DNA of 64,000 nt, taken from positions 2,854,967 to 2,918,966 of the forward strand of contig UYJD01000001.1 of NCBI GenBank assembly GCA_900618795.1. The letters run 5' to 3'. Below the pieces are notes generated by a model. The model did not search any database. It saw nothing but the letters and a program-made list of their open reading frames with translations, and had not been told where the DNA came from. The position numbers were made by a program, and so were the translations under genes. Shown piece after piece: positions 43,894 through 56,753 of this stretch. The number at the start of each line of letters is the position of its first letter. Within the stretch, counting starts at the first letter, position 1. This DNA comes from Cyanodermella asteris. Taxonomy: Eukaryota > Ascomycota > Lecanoromycetes > Ostropales > Stictidaceae.

Positions 43894-45332
43894 ATGTCGT
43901 CCGACCAGAACGTTCAAGCCGAGCTAGTGGCTGCTAAGGAACTTGATAACGTGGCAACCGAAGCCGAAATCCTTGATGGAACGGCTGAAGAAATACGTGA
44001 CGCCGTTCTGCAGGCCCAGACCATGCGTTCCAGTTCAGATCGGCTCAGTCTGATTTCGACCTACACTCGACGGCCGGGAGGACTAGCCAGCGACCAGCTG
44101 CGTCAATTGGCCTGTGAGTATACAGTCTATGGGTCATCTGCTCTCCTAGAGTATTCACCTCTCACCAGCATCAGTGACATGTCCATCCAGCGCTAATGAT
44201 GTCGTGAAAAGGGCCAATCTTGCTAGGTGATTCTGGTGGTGGTCCTACTAGCCAGCTGTCAGAGACACAAGTGGGCACCCTTGATCGGAAATTGTCAAGC
44301 ACGAACTGGCATGAGCTTCCCGAGCATAGCGACGAGGGCCAGGTTCGACTGGACGTCAACCGTTCTTTCATATACTATCCCAACGGTAAGCGTCTCCCCC
44401 ACCGCCCGCTCCTGCATCAGCACTGACAACACCCAGACAAGTCAGAAACTCAACTTGACCGCCTCAAGACCGATCTTCTCGATGTCATCACAGCCACTCT
44501 TCGTCGGCATCCCAGACTATGCTACTTCCAGGGCTTCCATGACATCGTTCAGGTTCTGCTGCTCGTCCTTGGTAAGGAAAGCGCATTTGATGCCGTCCCA
44601 CGCCTATCTCTACTGCGCCTTCGCGACTTCATGTTGCCCTCGCTTGCGTCGTCTATCACGCATCTGGAGCTCTTGCCTGCCATACTAGCTGCCGCAGATC
44701 CTGCACTGGCAGCGCATATCTCCCATACCAGACCTTTCTTCGCTTTGGCAGCCACACTTACAATGTTTTCGCATGATGTCGAGTCTTACTCTGAGATCGC
44801 ACGTCTGTTTGACTTTCTGCTGGCAGAGGAAGCGGCTGTCTCTGTTTATCTGTTCGCTTCGGTTATACTGTCGCGACGGGACGAGCTTCTGGCCATACCC
44901 GCAGAGGATCAGGATATCTTGTCCTTCACATTGTCAAAACTGCCAAAGCCACTGGATTTTGAAGCCATCATCCAAGACTGCGTGTTTTTGATCGAAAGTC
45001 ACCCACCAGAGAACCTTCCTCGCCGAGCATGGAGCAGGGTCTCTCCATACAGCGTGCTCAAAACGACACGTGCTAGCCAGCTTCATGACCTTGCAGATGC
45101 TGAGAAACTATTTGACAAACAGCTGGTGCAGTTGGCCTGGCAGGAGCGCCGCAACAGAGCCGTGTCGACTCTTTGGGTCTACCGCAGACCTCTTGGCGGC
45201 ATCGGCGCTGCTGTGTTGGTTGCTGTGCTGTCATACTGGTTACGACAGCCTTCTGGCATGTCTGCGTTGTCCTACGCAACCAATAGACTCATGCTGTTTG
45301 GTGAGATGCTCGTACGCATGGTCCAAAGTTAA
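43894..45332 (+). CDS. GYP8: GYP8/TBC1D20-type Rab GTPase-activating protein
   Basis: Three exons (43894-44113, 44212-44385, 44437-45332) give about 429 residues. The first intron (98 nt, GTGAGT to GAAAAG) restores the conserved RQLAWPILLGD across the junction. The second (51 nt, GTAAGC to ACCCAG) joins FIYYPN to DKSETQLD. The TBC domain has the arginine-finger region VRLDVNRSF and the glutamine-finger YFQGFHDIVQV. A single hydrophobic helix near the C-terminus (GGIGAAVLVAVLSYWL) matches the ER-membrane anchor of TBC1D20 and Gyp8. The family inactivates Rab1/Ypt1-type GTPases on ER and early secretory membranes. An upstream in-frame GTG at 43849 is not used here. It is divergent to the MMS1-like gene. 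Confidence 0.9.
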
Positions 45333-47722
45333 CACCGACGCTAGTCGCCTCGGATTTGACTGATCCTACACGCGGGTCGGCGAAAAGGTTTTATCACGCG
45401 CGATATTGCATCACAATCGAGCACTGCTGAGCGAATCGCACAAATGACTCGGACGGTCTCAATGCACATTTATCATGACGCAGCGGATCTCACAGTCCTT
45501 GTCAGCAGTACGGCTGCCAAGGGATGCCGAGCAGGTGTAACAACTTCGCTTCCCTCCATCCGCAAGGATTTTGGCTAGTCAGCCTAGCGTAAGGCGGAAC
45601 AGAGATTGATCATTTTGAAAGATGGAATCTGATGGGAGTGCACAAAGATCTGTGTGGTGACACGGTCAATGTGATGTTGAAATTGCCCTGGGCGTCTGTT
45701 TCTGACATGTGCCGCGGATGACCACGTAATGGTGCATGCCCGAACTGCTGGATTCTTACCGGGGTGATATTTTCCGCTGGCACAGAGGACGTGTAAACCA
45801 GGCTATAAGCTTTGCAATTCGTATACGACATACTAGGCTATTCCTGATTCGGAGCGCCAGTCCAAAGAGCTAGACACCCACAAGACGCAGCACATACTTT
45901 TTGCCTGGCTGTCAGTGTTCAGGGTGGTTGCTTGCAGGGATCCGTGGCACACCCGTGACCCAATTGACGCACATTGCTGCAAGCAAGCAACCTTGTTGGC
46001 GCAAACCAGTCGTGGACACCTAGTCGAGGCCCTATGCTGCTTGTAGTATGTCTACGAGCATGCCTTGCAGCTGCCCAAGCCGGGAACAAGGCCCGGAGCT
46101 GATGCATATTCGTCACTGGCATCCTTGCCGACCCACGAGCTTCAGCCCCACCGCTGCAGTCAGCTGTGCTATGATTTCCTTTTCAGCCCAATGAGAAAAC
46201 GTTGGCCGTCTCCCGTTCCCTCACAGCGACCGGTGGCTGTCAATTGCGCCCTGGCGTCCGATATGGAGTGTTGACAAATTCCTGACTCCGCAAAACGGCA
46301 CACTTGTGACCTGTCAGGCAAACGTGGAGAAGTGGGTCGCAGCATCCCTAATTTTTGGCCGACCACGAAATTCCATCTTGCATATTTCTCTCCGCGATTG
46401 GTTCGCCAGTCGGACTCCTTCACAAACCTTAAGCGCCTAGATCAGGATCTATGGCCTGCCGCTCCACGTGAAAGACGGCAAGAGGAAGGATTAATCCGAT
46501 TCTGCAGGGGAAACTCGGAACTTGACACCATTTCAGGACTCGAGTCTGCTAGTCAATCGGAAGTGATCAATAATAATGCCAGCTGCAGGGAACTTACGAC
46601 TGCGAAACAACGGTCTCGACTGGTGGCCTGGATGCTCAGATTGCCACCTCTCTGCGAGTTCTGACAGGCACACATTCCGTCCATTTACCCGGGGTATGTG
46701 AGTTGAGGGCGGACACGTTCTCCATGATTATCAGATCCGCTATACCAAGCCCGCTCGGGGGCTTCCCGCACCGTCGGCATACCGTTGACGTCTGCGCTGC
46801 CAAACTACGAACCACGATGCATGATTCGATGGGACTCATGGCGCGCAAACGTTTGGGATTCTATTAAATCCCTGCAATGAGAAAGCAATGTTGCCTCTGC
46901 ACTTGCACCTGGACCATCACAGTGACATTGTCCGCCACGGGCTTGGAATGGATCAAATGTGCCGTGCGGGTATTGAGGGAAGTGCAGGCAATAAATGAAG
47001 ACGGAGACTATACCGTGGACTATGGTCGGACTGATGCTGTCATTCTGACCGAAGAGTCGGACGCATGGTTGGAGGTTTTCGGCGGGGACGTAGGTGTCGT
47101 ACTTGTGGTCCTCCCTCCCGAAAAACATCTTGGAAGATTTGGCGCCATGCGCAATCCATGACCTGTGACACGAATATTGGTGCTCATTAACAGGGTAGAA
47201 ATACATGTTGGAGCACAAGTAGAATCTTCGTGCTGGTTGGAAGCGGAGCTGAAGGTGGTTGGTTTGCTTGGCTTGCAATGAGTCGTGATATACCTTTCGT
47301 CAGGCCATATCTCACAGACAAGAGCAGCGACGCGGCGTGGTTCCAGGTCAAAGTCAGGATACCATTCGAGCATGATCAGAACCTGCAATGATGGCCATCT
47401 GCACGATGTAATTGATGATCAGAAATCAGCGCACTTTGAGCCTGCGAGCAAAGCTGGTAAACCGATTGTAAGAGGCCCGTCACGTGAGCAGAATGTGGCT
47501 TGGTCGCTGATGTGGCTGAACCACGCATGCTGCCACCTCTAACCAGATCTAGAGCCAGTTCCAATTCAGTCAACCGACAATAAATTCACCACGTACAAGT
47601 CATTGCATTGTGTAGTACCGCGATACTCTATATGACAATGCAAGAAAGTCTGACAAACTCAAGTTAATGGTGTCTACCTTTGCTCAACCCGTCGAGGTCA
47701 GCCGTGGCTCCATCTCTCCACC
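45333..47722. other. 2.4 kb intergenic region between GYP8 and SEC5
   Basis: This is the 3' flank of GYP8 and the 5' flank of SEC5. The longest frames (46805-47278 minus, 157 codons; 46332-46664 plus) show no domain and overlap other open frames. No RNA gene or repeat was recognised; a small lineage-specific gene cannot be excluded. Confidence 0.45.
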
Positions 47723-50700
47723 ATGCCAGGCCACGATCCGGCGAGCCTGGCTACTGTGCTCGCCCACTACCGAGTAGAAGACCGAAATCCCGAAGCATGG
47801 CCCACTTCAAACGATGCCGACGACTCTGAAGAGGAAGTGGTACCCCGCTCTCAGCCTCAGGCAAAGCGGTCCGCAAATCGCCAGTCGCGAACCAAATCGC
47901 GATACTCCGTCCTGGAGATGACTGGCGGCCGCACGCTGGGAGGCACAGACCGCTCGCGGAATGACCTGCAGAAACTGGTACAGCAGGATGAACCTGATGC
48001 GTTGGGAAGCAGGACCACGGTCATGACGGCGTTGCGGCAGCACCAAGCGAATGTCGAAGATGATCAGCTGCGGAATCGCTTTTTATTGTCATCGACGACG
48101 TTCAATCCATCCGCATATTTGAGCACGGTGCATTCAAATACGCAGACGGAAGACCTGCTCAAAGGATTAAGGTTCTTGCAGAATTCGATTGAACAGAAAT
48201 CGGCGTCGTTGAAGATCTTGGTGGAGAACAACTTTGAGCGGTTCGTCAGGGCAAAGACGACTATCGATAGCGTATACAGTGAGATGCGTAATCAGGGCCT
48301 GGACGCGGAGTCTCAGCAGCAACAGACGCACCAGAGGCAGACCAGCAGGTCGAGTAATCATTTTCGGAGCACGAGCGGGCAACTGGCACCACCTTCGCCT
48401 ATCGAGGCTGTCAAGAAGAAGCATGCCTTGATCAAGGAGTCTGACTACGGAACTATGGGTATCAAAGCACCACTTTTGGATGTGGCGGTGAACGCGGAAG
48501 ACATTTGGGGACCGGCACTGGGCGGGCGAGATCGGGAAGAGAGTCTGAAAACGGTGCTCGACTCGTTCCAGAAAGCTGAAGGCATCTTCCACATTGGCGG
48601 CCAGATCTCCACGGCTATAAGACAAAAAGATTACGAGGGACTGGTTAAGCAGTATTCCCGAGCGAAACAATACGCCGACGATGCAAGAGAAGCTGCAGAC
48701 TCTTCGGCCCGGACCGGAATGGCACTTTCAGAACCGGAGGTGCATCAACTTGTCATTACCGCCAGAATGTGGCTCGACGTCGAAGAACAGATTAAGAATT
48801 TCAAGCGCGACATGTGGAAGGAACTGACCAGTGTGCAGGCAAATCTGGCGATGTCGACGGATAAGAGCCGGCAAGATGAGCATATGGTTCTGATCGGCGT
48901 TCTGCTGGAGCTGGGTGTTGAGGATAACCCGATCTGGCTGTGGCTGCTGAGCCGGTACGACTATGTTCGAGACAGAATTACGGCTACATTCAACAGGTCG
49001 AGGATAGAAATAGAAGCGTTGCGACGACGACTCGCAGTTATGGAGAAGCCGACGATGCATGCCCGGGCGGCGCATTTCCAAGGCCCGAGCAAGTTGTCAT
49101 CTGACGAACTGGTCAAGAGCTTTGACAGCACGCCAGTTCTCGAGATGTGGGAAATGATCATGCACTGTATGGACCGACTGCTCTCAGCTCAAGGAGGTGT
49201 CCTCGGTGAGTTGATGGATTTCTGGGAAAAGGCGCAGTCTTTCATCAACGGACAGGCGCAAACAGGCATGCCCACGGGCGTCGATGGGTCAAGCGCAAAG
49301 CATCATCGATTGTCGAGCGACGGAGTTCGAGATCTACAGAATGGCGTTGGCGAGCTGGTGGATTTGCTGCGGGATAGTCTCCTGCAGTTCTTCGCTGATC
49401 CCCCCATCGAAGACCTTACCGGCTTAGTGACGCCCGTGGATGGGTTCAATAGCCCGAAAGACTCGAAGACACCGCTATCTGCTGGTCTTTTGTCGCCCCT
49501 CAGTGCCGTGGAGCCTCACTTCAAGTTTGATGGCATCGGAATGCCGCCATCGCCAACGACAGGCAACAAAACGGACGAGTACGCATTCTGGCCGCCGCGT
49601 GCCAACTCGCTCAGTGGCGTTCATTACCTGGGCGAGATCTTGAAGCTAGTCGGCACGGCCGCAGCAGAATTGGCTACAATCAGGCCCGTTCCATCACAGC
49701 AGCCTGCCGAGAAGCTAAAGGTCATGCTAAATGTGGCTCGCGAGCGTTGCACACGAGCCGTGATTGCGGCATGGAAGACCGATGCAGAGACTTGCAAAGT
49801 CCTCGAAGACTGGACACGCGGTAGTGATAAGGCTGTTACCCGAATGCCGCAACGATATGCAGCGTTCGAAGGACATGTTCTTTCCGGGCTACAAACCATG
49901 TTGTACTTGCACGGAGCTGCCCAGGGCCGAGCGAACACGGCTGAAATCATTGTGCCACCGCCGGGCAAGCTGATATCTCTTGTGCGATCTGCTTTCACGT
50001 CAGGCCTATTTGCAACGCTGTCGGGCTTGGTAGAGAATGCAGAGCATCCCGTCAACGGCCCACAAGATCTGTGGTCCTCCGACGGAGGTGCCGGTGCACA
50101 GGTACGAAGCACTTGGTCCGCCCTCGACGAAACGATTGACGTCAACAATAAGGCAAGTTCAGTTGCATCTCTCCTCCTCCTCTTGATCAGCTCACTAATA
50201 ACTGTTTAGAACCTCCGCGTAATCCTCACCTTTAGCAACCTCAAAGCCCTCCAATCCGACATTGTCCCACAACTCGTCACCCAATTCGAAACCGACTTCT
50301 CCGTGAAACTAACCGAAGAAACCCAATCAATCTCCGACTCGCTCGCAAAGATCGAAAAACTGCTCTTTGCGAACTACACATCCACCTACGTAAACAAGCT
50401 TACAACCACTATCGCATCTGGCATCTCCTCCGCAGCCTGGGTCCCGTCTACCTCCCGCCCCACTCAAGTACGCCCCTACGTCTACGACACCCTCCTACAG
50501 CTCGTCTACGTACATACCGAAGTCAGCTCCACTACACCCAGTCTCTGCCCACAGATCCTTTCTCACATGCTCGAGCAAGTCTCCAAAGCACTGCTGGACG
50601 CGTTCCGGAAGAGGGCGCGATTCCCTTTGCCGGCCCTGACGCAGGCGACACTGGATGTTGAGTTTATTGCGCAGACGCTAAGCCAGTACAGTACGGAGGA

Positions 50701-50875
50701 GAGCGGGGCCAGTCAGGGAGAGATTTATGCGCTTTTGGATAAGGGAACAGACACCGCCAGTCGGGCCAAGTTGCAGACTGAGTTGGCGGATATGAGGAGT
50801 ACGTTGAAGAGGTTGCGGGAGAGTACGAAGAGCGAGTTTGCGTGTTTCAAGAAGGATAAGAGTGCGAGGAAGTAA
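47723..50875 (+). CDS. SEC5: Exocyst complex component SEC5
   Basis: Two exons (47723-50152 and 50210-50875) give about 1,031 residues. The intron is 57 nt and has a GC donor (AAG followed by GCAAGT) with acceptor TTTAG. Only this junction joins DVNNK to NLRVILTFSNLKALQSD in frame. The ATG at 47723 starts MPGHDPASLATVL. A disordered N-terminus (to about 130) precedes the Sec5 helical region (TTFNPSAYLSTVHSNTQTEDLLKGL, NNFERFVRAKTTIDSVYSEM). Helical rod segments then run to the Lys-rich C-terminus. Sec5 is a rod subunit of the exocyst, which tethers secretory vesicles to the plasma membrane at growth sites and is under Rho and Rab control. The length is close to other filamentous-fungal Sec5 proteins. 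Confidence 0.9.
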
Positions 50876-51783
50876 CGATGGGAAGGTAAAAGTGAGCAAT
50901 AATTGTACTATTCACTTACAAGCTGATGTGTGCTCGTGCATCAACCTCGGGGGCTATCACAAACTTTTTAATGGACCATCAAGCTTTTTGAAGCTGAGCT
51001 AGTCGTAGAGACTTCAGAAAGACAATCCACGCTTACATTTGCGCTGCGGCCCGTTGCTAGGGGTTTAGCCTTTGACTTTCCTTGTGGCCAGAAATTGGCC
51101 GCGCTCGGGATCAGCCCGACGTCGGTATATTGCGACTGACCGGCATTCCGACACTGCAGCATGCCAGTGCTGATATGGTGTGAGCTCCTGCAAGATTTGT
51201 TTGTTTGCTGACATGGTGACAAATGGAGGCCTGCAGCATCACATCGTGGCCTCAAAGGTGGTCCCAGGAAGCAGGAGGGGTCAAGTCAAGTAAAGTAAGT
51301 ACGAGCTAATGCGGCTGACAGCGGAGTCTTGACCTACCATTGACGTGCTTTCAATCCAGACGACGCTCCTTCTCGGGGTGACATACGGGAACATGAACGC
51401 ACATAGATGCTACCCCACCCTGCAGTCTTCCAGTGAGCGCCAGTCTCGCTCCGTCCCGTCAAGTCCTGCTTGTGGAGACAGAGAGGCGATCTCGCTCTGC
51501 CGGGCCGGATCATCGCCCACTCGGCTCAATGGAGTCAATTCTCTGAGAGTTGCGCGACGCCTATGATGCAGTCTCAGGGACGTGCAAGACCGGACAATTG
51601 CAAATACTTGTCACTGAAGGTGCCACTGGTGGTTGGAAAGTGCTACCGTAGCCCCTCACCACGTTTCCTACTTCTTGTCGACTCAAGTCTGCTCTCCTTT
51701 GTTGTTTCTCATACACCTCTAATTCGCCGTGACTACGATTGACGACATAATCGGTTCGAAGCAAAAAAAACAACAACATTATC
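50876..51783. other. Intergenic region between SEC5 and the GST gene
   Basis: This holds the 3' flank of SEC5 and the 5' flank of the GST gene. The last 150 bases before the GST start are pyrimidine rich and then A rich (CAAAAAAAACAACAAC-like), a usual fungal leader. No gene or repeat was recognised. Confidence 0.5.
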
Positions 51784-52553
51784 ATGCCTACCAAGACACG
51801 TGTCGGACAGGAGGGTCCCGCCAACAAGGTCATCGGAGGTATCCCAGCAGTTCACTACCTGAACTTCGCCTCCAAGGGCCGCGGGCAGGTTCTCCGTATC
51901 TTCTTTGAGGTCCGTCATGCTCGAAAAGCACTCACTTCCTCGTTTTCTGCGCGCATGTAGTGACTGACACGCCACAGGACGCAGGAATTGCCTTTGACGA
52001 CGTCCGCTACGCCCTCCCCGACGAATACCAAAACTTCAAGAAGAACGAGCTCGCCCAGCTTAATCCGCTGACCACCGTCCCGCTAGTCGAGCTCAACGGC
52101 AAGATCCTCACCCAATCCTACGCCATCCTCCGCCACTTCGCTCGCGTCCTGGGCAAGTACGAGGGCAAGACCGAGGAGGAGATCTTCTGGGCAGACCGCA
52201 TCAACGACGCCGTCGCCGACTGGCGAACCAAGTTCGTGGCAGCTTTCCTGGGACCGAACAAGGAGGCCGAGTACCCGGCACACAAGGAGGGAACGCGCAA
52301 GGTCTTTCTGAACGGCTTGAACCAGCTTCTCTTATCGAACGAGCTCTCGCAGCAGGGTCCGTACATCATTGGAAAGGAAATTACCTATGCCGACTTGGTC
52401 TTGTACCAGGTCATTCACGATGAGGGCTTGAACAAGGATGGCCAGAAGGAGTTGAGAGATGGTGGATACAATCGGTTGGCGGAACTCACAGCTGCCATCG
52501 AGGCAAGACCCGCTGTGGCGGCGTTCTTGAAAAGTGACCGTTACCTTGGATAG
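51784..52553 (+). CDS. Glutathione S-transferase, sigma-like
   Basis: Two exons (51784-51909 and 51978-52553) flank a 68-nt intron with donor GTCCGT and acceptor CCACAG, giving about 233 residues. The N-terminal thioredoxin-like domain includes PAVHYLNFASKGRGQVLRIFFE joined to DAGIAFDDVRYAL. The Tyr in HYLNF sits where sigma-class enzymes have the glutathione-activating Tyr. NPLTTVPLVELNGKILTQSYAILRHFAR carries the cis-Pro (VP) and the SxAI glutathione-binding loop. The C-terminal helical domain has the conserved ITYADLVLYQVI, matching the family N-capping box and hydrophobic staple. It should conjugate glutathione to electrophiles or isomerise small substrates in the cytosol. The physiological substrate is not evident. 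Confidence 0.9.
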
Positions 52554-53192
52554 GCCGAGGGAGCGCTTGTGAGACTTTTTCACTCCAAAGATTAAAAGTG
52601 GAATCCAGCATCCATGAATACTATCGGATAATTAAAGTATACCACATTGTGAGATGAGACAAATGTGAGTGCGCCATGCCAGTGTAGAACCGCTGAGCCC
52701 TTGATGCACTGTTTATGCGCAGAAAGATCCATCTCAACATGAGCTACGAGTGATGGCTTCTCTTCCATAGAAGCTCTGGTAGAGGTTATTTATTTCGCTG
52801 GGGTGGGGCTTTATGCTGACAGCCGCCGGCGTCCCTGCATCTTCCAAGACTTCCATGACCAACCTGGTCAGTCACACAGTCACTCACTGGCTGACGACGG
52901 TCCGTCTCCTCCCGGCTACGACTCACAGCTCTCGATACCATTCAGCATTCTTCGATTCTCGTCCACATCGCCACCTTGTTCGCTGTCCGACAACCGTGGT
53001 CTGGCTGCGGGATCGAACTCCGTCTCGCACGCTCTGGCAGAGCCTCAGAGGGGAAAAGAAAGAAATACTTGCTCCCTCCAATGTCACCACCCTCGGACCA
53101 GGTCGGATCGCGAAGAAACCTCTCTTCACATGAGCTCGTCTTGACAGCTCCATGCGCTACGCATACTCTCACCCCAGAGAGGTCCACACTAG
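52554..53192. other. Intergenic region between GST and UPF2
   Basis: This holds the 3' flank of the GST gene and the 5' flank of UPF2. Short overlapping frames only; nothing recognised. Confidence 0.5.
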
Positions 53193-56100
53193 ATGGATCG
53201 CAAGAGGAAGCGTGAGTCTGCCCTCTGCCCGCCACGCGCCCCCAGAGACCCTCAGCTAACGCGGCGTCATAGGTGAGCTCCGCGGTCTCAACACCAAAGC
53301 TTGGGCTGGAGACAAAGGTGGGCAGTATTCACATGGACAACACGCGCGCCACCTTGCTAACAGGATGCGCCGCAAGATGTCTTCTCCGTCAATCCATCAC
53401 TGGACTCTTCCTTGAAGAAGAATACCGCCTTCATCAAGCGATTGCGCACCGGCCTAACTGGCTCCGCTATCGCAACCTTTGTACAGGAGCTACGTTCGCT
53501 TTCCCTCCAGAAGTACCTTTCCGAGATCATCTCGGCTACCTATGAAGGACTCGGCAAGCTCAAGGCACCCGCTGATATTGCAGCTGGAGTGGAGGTGGTA
53601 AGCGGCCTGCATCAACGTTTCGGCCCTGATGAGTTTACATCAAAGTTAGCATGGTTCCTTGCTCGCGGCTTGACTGTGCCGGATAAAGCATCTTTGAAGG
53701 CACTATTGCAGGATGTCAGGGAGAGAGAAGAGAAGGAGCGCTTGGCAAGACACAGAGTCCATTTGAGAGTCGTCACCGAGTTCTGGCTCGTGGGGCTTGT
53801 ACGAGGCTTGGATGATGCCGTAAATCCCGACGGAGGCCCTGCAAGAGCAGGCAAAGAGAATGGCGTGCCAAATGGTCGGGCGATCGAGGGGAAGACAAAG
53901 ATCGCTGGCTCTGGCAAATACCCCGGCGATGCCGAGCCGTTTCCTCTCGAAGTGTTGAAGGAACTTCTGGGTCATGATCGCGAACACGTCAATCTTCCAC
54001 TCGTACAAATCTTCGTCAAGAGCTTCGCGTGGGATGTGCTTGGGGTGAATATCGTCGGAGATAGGCCGAAGAAGGATGCAGATGAGAATGGCGCGGCGGT
54101 TACAGGCTTGGACGGCGACGACGGGCAGTCTGCAGAGGAGGACGCTGGCGCCAATGGTTCGCAGCAAGATCCACCGCTTACACCGCCTGAGATGCAGCAG
54201 AGATTTCGAAACATTCTCGAGCGCTACATTGAGGATGTCAAGAAACATGTCGTGAGAGATCAGAAGGCCCTTGTCAATCAAGGCAAACGAAATGCCGAGG
54301 CCTACGTCAAGTCAGGCGAGAAATTTGAGGATCGGGAAGCCAACTACGATAAGCAGATCAAAGCACAAGACAAACTTGTTGCAAGCACACAATTTCTCTG
54401 TGAGGCTCTTGGTCTTGGGATGCCAGATTTGTCGGACAAGGATGCTGATAAAGCGGCCGCTGGAGGCGGAATCGGTCTCGTCAAAGCCGCAGAGTTCCTT
54501 CGTGGCCAGCGCGAGGGCGCAGGTATCTGGGAGGACGAAGAAGAGCGCCGATTTTATGAAAACCTGATCGACTTGAAGGATCGTGTTCCGGGCGTTCTTC
54601 TGGAAGAGCCAAAGAAGAAGCAGGATGACGAGCAGGTGGGAAGGCGCAAAGACGGCGAAGTCAACAGCGTTGAGGTAGAGAAGAAGACCGACGCTTCCGA
54701 GGACCAGTCTACGGCGATCGCAAACAAGACTGTTGGTGCTCAAGTGGATTCTCTGCTCGCTCGACTTCCCGAACTCCAGAACAAGGAACAGGTTGACCAG
54801 GCCGCGATGGATTTTTGTTTCCTCAATTCCAAGGCTTCACGCAACCGTCTGATCAAAGCCGTACAAGAGATCCCCAGTGGTCGTTCAGATTTATTGCCTC
54901 TATATTCTCGCCTTGTTGCGACTGTCGGAAAATACTTGAAGGATGTCTCGACTGGCCTGGTTGAGTACCTCGACGACGAATTCCGCAGCTTGCAGCGCCG
55001 CAAGTCGAAAGATTTCCTTGGTCAGGTCCGCACCGGCAATATTCGCTACCTCGCAGAGCTCACCAAATTTGGCGTCGTTCCGGAGCATGTGATTTTTCAT
55101 TGCCTAAAGGTCAGCCTGGACGACTTCTCGCGCATGAACATTGAGATTATAGGAAATCTTTTGGAGAATTGCGGCCGATACCTCTTGCGAAATCCAGAGA
55201 CGTCCCCACGTATGCAGTCGTTCCTCGAGACACTGCAGCGCAAGAAATCTGCAACACATTTGGCCCAGCAGGAGCGCATGATCATCGAGAATGCAGTCTA
55301 TTATGTGAACCCGCCGGAGCGCGCCGCCATCCAGCAGAAGGAAAGAACACCCACCGAGTTATATGTTCGACAGCTGGTATATTTCGACATGAACAAACGT
55401 ACTTACGCTAAAGTATTGAAGTCTATCCGCAAGCTGCATTGGGAAGAAGAGGAGGTTGTTGCTGTCCTGCGCAAGATTTTTACCAAGCCTGGAAAGATCA
55501 AGTACAGCAACATCAACTTGCTTGCGATTCTGCTCTCCGCTCTGTGGCGATACCACCAAGACTTTGTCACGGAGACCATCGACACATTAGTCGAGAATAT
55601 TACCCTTGGCCTAGAACAAAATGACTTCAAGTACAACCAGCGCCGCCTCGCTGAGGTTCGCTATCTTGGTGAGCTTTATGGCTATAAGATGGTTGACTCC
55701 CAGGTCATATTCGACACGTTATACCGTCTTGTCACATTCGGCCATCCCAACGGCACCCCTTCTCCGGCTCAAGTCAATCCATTGGACCTTCCGGACGATT
55801 TCTTCCGCATCCAGTTGGTTTGTGCCATTCTCGATACTTGCGGCGACTGCTTCGATCGCGGCCAGGCCAAACTGAAACTTGACTTCTTTCTCACCTTCTT
55901 CCAATACTACATTCGTACCAAGTATGATATGCCGATGGACATTGATTTCGTTGTGCAGGATACCTATGCCGCAATCCGGCCGAAATGGAAGATTGCAGTC
56001 GATCTTGAGGAAGCAGGCAAGGCCTTTGCTGAAGCTGTTGCACAAAACTACAACAAGCCACAGGAGCAACAACGCGAGCCAGAGCCGGAGCCAGAGCTCG

Positions 56101-56753
56101 AGCCGGACGATGCTGACTCGTCTGAAGGCGTAGATGGTGATGACATTGAGGCTGCTGACATGCAACAACAGTCGTCTAGCGATGACGTCGAAGTCGAAGG
56201 CGATCAAATCCCGAGTGATGGCCTTGATATCGGTGACGGCGATGATGAACACATAATCGTCAAGCGAAAGGAAGAAGAGCGTGATCCAGAGGCAGACGCC
56301 GAGTTCGACCGCGAGCTCGCGAAGATGTTGTCCGAAAGTACCAGCGAGCGAAAGACCGAGCGCCGTCCCGCCGTCTTCGACGTTCCACTTCCACTGAAGC
56401 GGGCCACCGCCCAACGCGACGGCAGCCCAGCCGGCGACGACGAGACATCATCTACCCAGCCCACAACAGTAGCCTTCTCCCTCATGACCAAAAAGGGTAA
56501 CCGCCAACTCGACCTTCCCTCGGACTCCAGCTTCGCGCAAGCCACGCGCAGAAAGCAGGAAGAAGAGCGCGCCGAACGAGCCCGGATCAAGGACCTCGTC
56601 CTCAACTACGACCTCGGCAACGCTGAAGACGACAGCAGCAGTTTCGACAACCATAGCGGCCCGTCTTCTCGGGTGATCCAGCAGCAGCAACAGCGCGAGC
56701 ATCGTGGCAACCGATCTCGTAAGTTGCAGCTGGCCGATCTCGACTGGACCTAG
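53193..56753 (+). CDS. NMD2: Nonsense-mediated mRNA decay factor UPF2/NMD2
   Basis: Three exons are proposed: 53193-53211 (19 nt), 53273-53317 (45 nt) and 53377-56753, giving about 1,146 residues. The first intron is 61 nt (GTGAGT to TCATAG). The second is 59 nt (GTGGGC to CGCAAG) and uses the second of two AGs, since only this one gives GDKDVFSVNPSLDSSLKKNT, the family N-terminus. Three MIF4G helical-repeat domains follow; the second and third are recognisable by CFLNSKASRNRLIKAVQEI and DFFLTFFQYYIRTKYDMP. An acidic stretch (EPEPELEPDDADSSEG) and a charged C-terminal tail that binds Upf1 complete the protein (ending RKLQLADLDWT). UPF2 bridges UPF1 and UPF3 on mRNAs with premature stops. Confidence 0.95.

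Noticed and set aside
46805-47278. 157-codon minus-strand frame
   Set aside because: No recognisable motif, overlaps other open frames on both strands, and is His/Cys/Arg biased like random G+C-rich sequence.
53273-53545. Open frame reading through the second UPF2 intron
   Set aside because: It runs in the wrong frame relative to the conserved UPF2 sequence and overlaps the true exon.
52976-56753. Idea of an RNA-metabolism gene cluster (UPF2, ELA1, THO7, PRP6, with VTS1, eIF5B and TFC4 further left)
   Set aside because: These are common housekeeping genes interrupted by unrelated ones (GST, MFS, TBCA, SEC5) and on mixed strands; no shared control is visible.
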